Assembly: GCF_020509005.1 (NCBI RefSeq) | Contig: NC_063016.1 | Location: forward strand, 3,720,001 to 3,784,000 | From: Fulvia fulva | Lineage: Eukaryota > Ascomycota > Dothideomycetes > Mycosphaerellales > Mycosphaerellaceae | Length of the DNA: 64,000 nucleotides | Direction: 5' to 3' | Shown here: piece after piece, positions 55,381 through 64,000 of the stretch | How the letters are laid out: each line of letters starts with the position of its first letter | Position numbering within the stretch: the first letter of the stretch is position 1 | Translations under genes and position numbers: made by a program | The notes under the pieces: model-generated | The model's input: only the letters and a program-made list of their open reading frames with translations | Databases searched by the model: none | What the model was told of the DNA's origin: nothing

Positions 55381-58300
55381 GTACCCCCCCTCTTAAAACG
55401 CGTCTTAGTCCTCTAAGCGTTATCTATCTTATACGGCCACTTGTCCGTACTACTCTATAACTATACGAAAGTCTAATTATCCTCTAATGCCTTATTATCG
55501 TCTAGTAACACATCTGTATCTAGTCTATCTATAACTAGCCTATCCGCGACCGGCTCCCTTCGAGAAATGCTTAGGAGGACCTAATTAGATAGAGCTACGA
55601 AGCCTATAGGCGTAGACAACTCCGACCGGCTATAGTAAAAGTCTATAATAGCGGCGGCCGCGTGTTTAAATATATTCTTAGCCGGTTACTAGATCTTACT
55701 ATCCTCCTTATTCTAATGTCTAAGCTATTTTACCTTATACTAAGTGTCTACTTTGCGCTTCTGCCCCTTCTTCACTTTGCCTACTCGCTTACGGGTATAT
55801 ATATCTAAGATCTTCTCTACCTTATATATATATATAGGTATTACGACTATATTAGCGGCTATATTGGCTTCGGTAGTATTGGGCTCGATAGTTATCGGCG
55901 GTAGTAGTACTAGATACTAGCCTTCGAGTAGTAGGAAGTCGGGATGATCGGCTCGCTAAAGTAACGAGGTATAAAAGTAGTTATCGAGTCCTACTATAGC
56001 GTCCGATAATCTCAGTTTATATAAGAGCTTAGCTAGTATAACTTCTATAATCTAGTACGGGCTAGCGTATCTTCTATCGAGCTTCTTAGATAGTCGAGTC
56101 GTACGGATATTCTTAGTGCTTAGGTACACCTAGTCGCCTACTTTATAGTCTAGCGGGATGCTTTAGTAGCGGTTTACTACCTTAGCTTAGAGAGCTTATA
56201 ATATCCGTATGTTTTCTTAAAGGTGCTTATAAAGGTCGTAAATCCGGCGTACGAAGGCTTTAGCCGATCGCGTATCTAGTCGCTAGAGAGTAGTTAGTCC
56301 TCCCTCTTTTCTAGGGCTTAGGTCTACGCGCTCTATAAACTTAGGATTATAGTCTAAAGTAGCGTAGAATAGCGACATACTAGTAGTTTTAGAAAGGTGG
56401 TTATTAATCGCGAACTAAGCTAGACAAAGCTATTCTACCTAGTCATCTTATACCTCGTTAGTAAATATATAGAGATACTATTCTATTACTTAGTTAGTAC
56501 GTTCCGACTGTCTATTAGTTTCTAGGTAGTATAAAGAACTTAGCTTACGACTTATACGAAGTATCTTATAAAGTTTCTTCTAGAAGGTAGTAACCTATTG
56601 TTTACTACGGTCTAAAGTAATAGTATTAGGAAATCCGCGTCGGGAGAATATATACTTAAGGAAAAGTCTTACCGTATTCTATATAGTTATCGCTCCGATC
56701 GGAATTAGCTCGACTTCCTTCGTTAGCCTATCTATTACGGTTATAATGTTATTATAGGTCATACTATCGAGGGTACTATTAGGAAGTCCGACTACGAAGT
56801 CTACCGCGATGTACCTCTAAGGTCGGTCCGGTACTAAAATTAGGTATAATAATCTAGGTAGCTAGGAGTATAGAGATTTCGTCGTACGGTATATACGGTA
56901 ATTCGCGGTATATCTACGTACTAATCTTGCTAAGCTAGGCTAGTAGAGTTCTCGTGCTACGAGTTTATAGGTTCGAGCTCGTCCTAGATATCCTACTACT
57001 AGAGCGTTATAATTTATTCTAATAAGCCGAGTCCGTAGGGCCTAGTTATTGGGTACCTATAGGCTCTAACTATCGTACTAGTTTCGTATATATAACATAT
57101 TACTATCTACCTTATAGTACGTAGGGTGTATCTTCGCCTTCTATAAGAGTAGAGGGATAGTACTATCTTTCCGTAGTATCTTAATTACCGCCTTAAGTTC
57201 TTAGTCTAGGGCGTAAGTAGTCGTTATATAGTACTCGAGTTTAGCTTCGACTTCGGCTTTATTCGTAGTCTATACTTCCTAAGCTAGTACTAGCTATGTT
57301 TATAGTACCTGTTCTAGTTCTAGAATGAACTCGATTGCTTTAGGATTTAGGGGAGTCGTCTCTTCTTCTTCGGGCATATCTTCGATAGTAGCTCGTATAG
57401 AGTCTATCTTAAGGAATCGCTCTAGCGGAAGCAATGTCTAATACTAGTGCTAATTTCTCGGATCGTCCACCCCCTACGGAAGGTCCTAGCTACGTCTCGT
57501 TAGGCTATCTAGCTTCGTTCCTTATATACCTAGGCGGTCTATAATCTAGAAGTTAAATTGTAATAGAAATTCTGCCTATCGCGCTTATCGGCGATTTAGC
57601 TACTTCGTAGTCATAAAATATTCGAGGTTCTTATAGTCTATAAACACTTTAACTAGATCGCCGTTCTCGTCTACTTCGTACGTAAGCTCCGGGCGCTACT
57701 CTTCAAATACTTTAATAATCGCGAGGAGTTCCTTATTATAGATCTCGTAATTATACTCCTAGGGGCTTAGCTTCTTCGAATAGAAAGCTATAGGATATAA
57801 TACTCCCTACTCGTCGTACTATAAGAGTACACCTATATTAATAAAGTCTAAGGAGTTAGTCTCGACGACGGTCTGTCTGCCCGGTATATAGTATACTAGT
57901 ATACCCGCCTTACTAAACGCTACTTTTAACGCCTCGAATGCCTTCTAGCAATTATTAGTCTAGTTGATTCTACGGTTCTTATGATTACTAGGCCTATCTA
58001 ACTTTGTTAGGTTAGTTAATAGGGATGTAATACGAGAGAAGGTCTCGATAAACCTACGGTAGAAGTTTACGAATCCTAGGAAGGCTTAGATATCCTTAAG
58101 ATTCGTTAGTGCTTCCTAGGTCTATATATATTCCAATTTCTCCGGGTCTATCTCGATACTCTAGGGTGTAATAATAAGGCCTAGATATTTTATACGTTCC
58201 TAGTAGAACTCGGACTTATTAATATTAATAGTAAGCCCGGTATCTCGTAGCTTAATTAATACCTTTCGTACGTATTCGACGTGTTCCTCTAGAGTGTCGC

Positions 58301-61300
58301 TAAAGATAAGGACGTTATCTAGATATACTAACACAAAGTTATCTAGATGTTCCTATAGAACCTTATTAATATATAACTAAAAGGTTACGGGTCCGTTATA
58401 GAGGCCGAACGGTAATACGAGGCATTCGTATATACCGTAGCGTATTACGAAAGCTATTAGCCACTCGTGCCCTTCCGCGATACGTAACTTATTAAAGGCT
58501 ACTACAATATCTAGTTTCGTGAAGTACTTCTTTCCGTATATACGGTTAAGCGTTTCCTATATTAATAGAATAGGATAGCGATTCTTAATAGTAATAGCGT
58601 TTAGCCTACGGTAGTTAATATATACTCGTAGCCCTCCTCTAGGCTTTCTTACTACTATTACCGGTGCCGGTCACTAGCTTGTTTTCTAACCGGCCTAGTA
58701 TAGCGGTTCTTAAGGTCTATCGGGTTTAATATAAATCTCGTAGTCGATACCTAGTCGGTAAGGTAGGAGTCCCTCGTAGTCCTTTACTAAGAAAGTATCT
58801 ATAATGTCGTAGTATATAGGTAGGAGCTTCTCTTTAGGATTATAGTTAAACTGCTTATTTAAGAACTGATCTAGGTTATTAGCTACTATCGCGCTTAGCT
58901 TAAGGCTATTATTGTTATTATTGTTATCCTCGCGCTATATAGGTATAATATAGAAGCACTCGGCCCTAGGCCGGTACGCGTACATCTCCTATACGCGCTA
59001 CGAGACTTCCTAGCAATCTACCTCTTTATCTACCTATAGAGCGGACATATCTAGCTCCGCCCCTCCGGCTATAAATCCTACTAATTCGCTAGTAAAGGGC
59101 TTTAGTCTATATTTCGTTCTACCGATATAGTTTAGAGATTATACTATTATCGATGTCTTATTATATAGATAGTGATCGAAGTAGTAGTTAGATCTAAACG
59201 CTACCTCGCTAGTTTCCTAGAAGATGTTCGGGTTATACGCGGAGAGCTACGGTAGTCTAAAGACGATGTTATATTCGAGGTCGGTAACGTAGTATAGTAT
59301 TTACTCGTAATAACTACCAATAACTACGTCTCTAAGGGCTATATATATAATCTGACGCGCTACAGCCGATCTATCTCCTAGTATCAATCGTCTGTTCTTT
59401 ATTAAAGGGATTAAGGGAGTTGTATATTTACGTATAAATTTCTCATTAAGAAAGAGAGAGGTAGAGGTAGAATCTATAAGGCCGCGAGCCTTTTTATATT
59501 ATATTATTACGGGTAATACTATATAAGGGTATATAGCTAGTTATTGTTTATCTAGTGTATATACCGATATCTTAAGCTCCTTACTATAGTCCGTCTCTTA
59601 TATTCTATATCTCTTAATCTTATACTCTTTCTATCTTAGAAAGTTCGGTTACTAACCGCTATCTACTACGCTTAGGTAGCGGTCGTACTATTTTCCTATT
59701 ACTATAGGTCGGTAGTAAGGGAGTTAAGGTTCGGATTAGCGTTCGCGTTGTTTCGTAGACGTAGAGGGCGGTAGTCGCCGTCGTAACTATATATCGGGTA
59801 TTCGGGGTTCGTTAATACGTACGAGCCTATACGGTAGCGGTAGTACTTACCCTACTTCTTAAGGTCCTTACGATACTTACGGTTTAATAAAGGCAGATTC
59901 TATAAGTGAACCGGTAGGTCCTCCTTCTTCTTCGTACCTACGTATTATAGTAGTCGCTAGACGATTATAGCGGTCGTACTAGTAGCTACGGCGCCTACGG
60001 TATTACTACCGCCCTATACGCCGTTATTGTTCGAATTAGGGTTGCTACGTAGGCGCTCCTTCTATAGATATAGTCGGTCGGTCTCGTAGAAGCTCTTATC
60101 TAATACTATACATTCCTTAATAATATCCTATATATTATATAAGCGTCTATCTGCTTCCCTATCGCCGAAAGTCTTAATAAAGTACTTACGGTTTAGGCGG
60201 TTACGAAATAGCATTAGCTTAGTCTCGTCGGTCTACTCTATCTAAGTACGTAGCTTCGAGTAGCGAGCGTAGAAGGTAATAAAGGTCTCGCTCTACTCCT
60301 ACTTATAGGTAGCGATATTAACTATAGCCTTAGTCCCTTCGTTACGGGTACCGTACTAGCGCGTTATCTAATCTAGTAGTTCTTTACTAGTCTTGAACTC
60401 CTTAAATAATTGTTATCTAGGCACGGAAATCCTCGGCTTAATACTTCTCTAAGGGTCACCCTATGTCTATCTATATATAAAACGTAGGCCGTCTACCTCG
60501 GAGCGGAAGGTAGTTATAGTTAGCTTAAGAAGCACGCTACTATACTAACTATCGAAGTTAGGGTCGTTATTGTTATTAAAGTACTTCGGGTTAGGTACGC
60601 CCTTACTAACCTCGATACCGCGTGTTAGAGTACGGTTAATAGTAAATAGGCGTTCTAAAAGTTCGGTTAGGGGAGTCTATATACGGGTATTATACGCTCG
60701 AGAGTCGCGACCGTTATTGTTATTAGGTCGTAGACGGTTTCTATTACGTCCTCGGTCGTTATTACTATTACCGTTATTATTATCGTTACTACTACCTCCG
60801 CCGCCGCCGCCTCTACTAGTAGCTTTACGATACTTACGTATTAGCTACTCGAGTAAAGTCTCGCGCGGAGGTAAGTAGGCGGGTCGGCGACTAGAGCGGC
60901 CCCTAACCCTATCCTATATAGTGTCTTTAGTAGCTTAGAGTCGAGTCTTCAGATCGTTAACCTCCTTCTATAGAGCCTAGTTCTTAGCTTTAGCATCCTA
61001 TGCCTTCTTCTTCTCCTTTTCGTAAATCTCGCTAAATTACTTATATAGGTTATTAGCCTCCCTATACTTCTTCTCTACCTCTTATAACTTTATTAGGTTA
61101 TAATCCTTCTTACTCTTTAGGTCTACGGCTATCTTCTATATTATAGCCTTCTCGCTTCGTAGTATCTTATAGGTACGGTTATACTCGGTATATAGCGTAG
61201 TATACTAGGTGTTCTAGAGGATATTAGCTCGCTCTATTATATCGAGTTGTCTACCTTTAGTAATCGCTATGTTCACTATCTATAGTACGAAGTCGTAGGT

Positions 61301-61904
61301 AGTCTTCGGGTGCTAGGATACGAGGGTCGTAAATTTATCTAGTATAACATTCTAGTATTCGGATACGAGAATATACTCTACCTCGTCGAGTAATAGGTAT
61401 ACCTCGTCTAGGTCCTCTTCGAGCTTAAATTCGAACAGTTCTATAAAGTTAATCTTACTACCTTCTTCTCGCTCGAAGGCTTTCTAGTAAGCTTTATCAA
61501 TTTCCTATTATAGCGCGACACCGGTATCTACTATAACCCGCCGGTTATCGTCCTATGTCTAACTCTAAGGAAAAGAGGAGAGGTCGGGGTAAAGAGATAT
61601 ACGCTACTTACCTTTACTCTTAGGCTTTAGTAGCGGTAGTATACTACCGTTCGTCTATAAAGTTATATTGTCTAGGTTCGGGGAGGCGTAACGATGCCTA
61701 TTTCCTAACTATCTACGAGCGCGCGACTACCTACTAATAATATCGCCGCGTTACGTTCTCTAGGCATTTACGCGCTATACGCCTTACCGTGTTCTATATT
61801 CTAATACGACTCTACGCGTCCTTCGAGTTCTATAGTTCTATCTATTCCTATTATTACGCGTCCCTTACCTAGATCCGCGATCTTGGTAGGGTAGTAGAAT
61901 AAAC

Positions 61905-62088
61905 TATAAGGGCGCGCGTACCGTAGGGTCCGAATAAGAGAGTTATTATTCTACGAAGCTACGAAAGAGGAGCGCGAGGCGCGGCGAAGTTATAAAGTAA
62001 AGCTAAGCCGCGCTAACCCGATACGGAAGATCCGCGGTTTACCCGGGCCGACGTAGCTATAGTAAGGGGTCGCGGGCTACCCGTAACA
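61905..62088 (-). repeat. 5' LTR of the Gypsy element
   Basis: Plus-strand ends are TATAAGGG (TG to TA) and CCCGTAACA. It is the same length as the other LTR and is followed by the AATAG duplication. Confidence 0.85.
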
Positions 62089-62093
62089 AATAG

Positions 62094-62536
62094 ATTAGAT
62101 ATAATAAAACAAGGTGTATATGTTCTAAAGTAGTAGCTTAGATCCTACTAAGGCTTTTAGTATAGAATAGGAAAGTTCGTAGGTATAGATACCAAGGCCT
62201 ACTTAGTAAAGTAAAGAAGGAGCGGTATAAGGTCTCGGGGCTAGGACATAGGTCTGTCTCTCCTAGTAGAGCTTCAAATGACTTACTTAAAGTCCTTCTT
62301 AATAGTATCTCGATACAGTTCTACCTATAGAGTATCTTTAAGGTATTGGCTTTAAGTAAGCCGTGTAGAGTCCTTATCTAGGTTACCTATAACTTAGAAT
62401 TAAACTAAGCTCCTTAATAGGATAGACGGGGTAGACCTCTAATTCCTAGATGTTTTCTACTACGATAGTAAGGGATATAAGTGACCTATACTAATATAGG
62501 TTGCTCTTATTCCTATATAAACCCGGGCTTATAACC
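62094..62536 (-). mobile_element. Copia-type element, 5' internal part with primer-binding site
   Basis: This is the 5' internal part, adjacent to its LTR. On the minus strand the first internal bases read GGTTATAAGCCC. Undoing one G-to-A change gives a 12-base complement of the initiator tRNA-Met anticodon arm, the half-tRNA primer known from Copia elements. The rest is RIP-degraded gag leader interrupted by the Gypsy element. Confidence 0.6.
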
Positions 62537-62826
62537 TATTAAATAGGTATAGATAGATAGTAGCGGAGTAGAGTAAGAGATCAATCTTTAACTAACTAAT
62601 AGTACGAGTATATAGTAGCGGAGTAGAGTAAGAGATCAATCTTTAACTAACTAATAGTACGAGTATATAGTAATATATTAGGAACTAATGTGTTGATTAT
62701 ATTAGATGTCTATCTAAGCTAAAGGGGAGAGAAGGTATCTCCCTATAAGCTAAGTTATCGTAGATACCTTAGGCTACTAGATCACTTCCTATTTATTAAC
62801 TCCCTTTAAGATACTACATCTTAACA
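62537..62826 (-). repeat. 5' LTR of the Copia-type element with a 55-bp tandem duplication
   Basis: The reverse complement matches the solo LTR at 1399-1634. Most differences are CpA-to-TpA type. It is longer because a 55-bp block is repeated in tandem (62561-62615, 62616-62670). The solo LTR has one copy. Confidence 0.8.
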
Positions 62827-63068
62827 CGTACTACTATAGTTATAGTAGTACCTATTAAGCGCTTTAGACTACTCGCGGTTCTATTACTATAGGCGCTATA
62901 TTAAGTAGGCCTACGGCTCGGGTACTTAGTCGAAGTTCTCTAGTTATATAGACCTTTAGTTCTTACTAGGGTAGAAGGATCTAAACCCCGTAGCGCGCCC
63001 TTGTTAGTAAGTACGAGTACTTATTTCTACTACTTTCTAAATCAGGTTATAGCTAATAGTAGTAGAAA
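62827..63068. other. RIP-mutated sequence, unassigned
   Basis: This TpA-rich stretch between the Copia LTR and the last pogo copy has no recognisable element or frame. Confidence 0.4.
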
Positions 63069-63070
63069 TA

Positions 63071-63959
63071 ACGTACTTTACTACCGAGTAGGCTATACTA
63101 CCGAGCGGGCTACTTTTACTAAGAACTATATCACTTCTATAGATATAGCTATATAACTACTATTATAGCGTATATTGTCTTTAAACGAGGCCAAACTGAC
63201 CTTAGCTGTCTAGGCCACGAAACGCGACGCGACAATCTCGAATCGACTTGCTATAAAGGTATACGACGCGTCTCGAAGTATACTTAGGTATCGATTAAAT
63301 AGACGACCTCCTCGGGGTGACTACGAGCCTAATTCGAAGAAGCTTATAGAGCTAGAAGAGAGGGTAATACTTGAGTATATACTCGAGCTAGATCTTAGAG
63401 GTTTCCCGCTATTAAAGGCTAGTATACGAGCAATAGCCGATTTATTACTATAAGAGAAGGGTCTTAAGCCCGCTAGTCTCAATTAGACAGACAGGTTCAT
63501 TAGGCGGTATCGTGAGCTAAAGGTTCGTATAACACGTAGATACGATCGTTAGCGAGCCCTAATAGAAGATCTAGACGTTATCGAGAGGTAGTTCTTACTT
63601 ATACGTAATATAAAGGAGAAGTATAGCATCCTTAACTAGGACACCTATAACTTCGACGAGACAGGGTTTATAATAGGTGTCATTACGTCTTAGAGCGTCG
63701 TTACGGGTTCAGAAAGGCGTAGTAGAAAGAGGAAGGTCGTTTAATAGGGTAATAGAGAATAGGTAATAGTAATTAAGACTATCTATATAGACGGAATATC
63801 GCTTCTACCCTACGTCATCCTTATAGGTAAATAGTATATTAGTACCTAGTACTAAGACGGTAACTTAGGTCTAGACTAGATAATCGGGCTAATAGATAAC
63901 GGCTAGACTAATAATAAGTTTGGTATACGGTAGCTAGAGTATTTCTAGAAGTATACTAT
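63071..63959 (+). mobile_element. Pogo/Fot1-type DNA transposon, copy D, interrupted at its 3' side
   Basis: It begins at TA 63069-63070 with two 17-bp units and follows copy B through the helix-turn-helix part, FDETGF near 63654, and into the DDE domain. It keeps the Thr lost in copies A and B and does not carry the A/C deletion. Alignment with B stops abruptly at about 63959. The last 41 bases of the window (63960-64000) are unrelated and less mutated, probably another insertion. Confidence 0.82.
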
Positions 63960-64000
63960 ATATCACGGGCCTAGGCGGACGTCTAGTAGATTGCAGTCGG

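Larger units (their letters stand above)
55197..62088 (-). mobile_element. Ty3/Gypsy chromovirus-type retrotransposon, complete, RIP-mutated
   Basis: This 6.9-kb element has 184-bp LTRs at 55197-55380 and 61905-62088 and an AATAG duplication at 55192-55196 and 62089-62093. On the minus strand the order is gag (about 61.6-59.7 kb), protease, RT with YLDNVLIFS near 58298-58325 (expected YLDD), then GFVNFYRRFI near 58050-58085. RNase H follows with FYSKKLSPQEYNYEI near 57740-57785. Integrase (about 57.1-56.0 kb) comes next, with a chromodomain-like end near 55.60-55.75 kb. A polypurine tract (AAGAGGGGGGG on the minus strand) abuts the 3' LTR at 55381-55394. The LTRs differ at about ten positions, all transitions and mostly of RIP type, so age cannot be read from them. 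Confidence 0.88.

Noticed and set aside
60570..60878. 102-codon plus-strand frame in the Gypsy element
   Set aside because: It is antisense to the RIP-mutated gag region and made of Leu/Arg/Pro-rich low-complexity sequence. It is the reverse of a coding strand, not a gene.

Overview
The window looks like a chromosome segment of a filamentous ascomycete (Pezizomycotina), most likely a dothideomycete. The evidence is short GT-AG introns of about 46-121 bp, typical ascomycete gene families (HET, Aha1, Ctk3, Mrp10, freestanding DUF2156, fungal F-box), and repeats carrying the signature of repeat-induced point mutation (RIP): CpA and TpG are almost gone and TpA is in excess, while CpG, CpC and GpC remain. 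The class assignment is inference from family resemblance only.

The layout has two compartments. From about 3.15 to 32.2 kb there is a gene island of ordinary composition. In order: tafazzin (-) and a NOSIP-like RING/U-box protein (+) sharing a promoter; a HET-domain gene broken by one in-frame stop; a secreted two-cupin protein with an apparent frameshift; a 5'-truncated GH3 beta-glucosidase; a degenerate tRNA-Leu-like locus; an F-box protein; the Hsp90 co-chaperone Aha1; mitoribosomal Mrp10; mitochondrial Htd2; CTD-kinase subunit Ctk3; a coiled-coil protein of unknown function; a GPI-type cell-wall protein; a broken freestanding DUF2156 (ergosteryl-glycine synthase-like) gene; a C2H2-finger protein; and a small metabolic group (enoyl-reductase-like MDR, cytochrome P450, BCAT-like aminotransferase) next to the repeat border. 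Core housekeeping genes are intact and accessory genes are often broken.

The window start (1-3.14 kb) and everything after about 32.2 kb are transposon graveyard. There are four Tad1-type LINE copies (1-3140 +, 33.6-38.7 kb -, 41.7-48.5 kb -, 49.7-53.4 kb +), four copies of one pogo/Fot1-type DNA transposon (two are internal-deletion derivatives with the same junction), a Copia-type gag fragment with its LTR (a less mutated solo LTR of the same family sits at 1399-1634), and a complete Ty3/Gypsy chromovirus-like element nested in the Copia element with a 5-bp target duplication. RIP has removed nearly all reading frames on both strands.

The clear exception is 38673-41188: a 2.5-kb LTR retroelement with LTRs that look identical, a 5-bp target duplication, no visible RIP, an intact gag with a zinc knuckle, no protease, reverse transcriptase or integrase, and an intact antisense gene encoding a six-cysteine cluster followed by a coiled coil. 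It is a recent non-autonomous insertion into already mutated DNA and is the most interesting object here. All joins, introns and homologies were read by eye; nothing was searched or computed.
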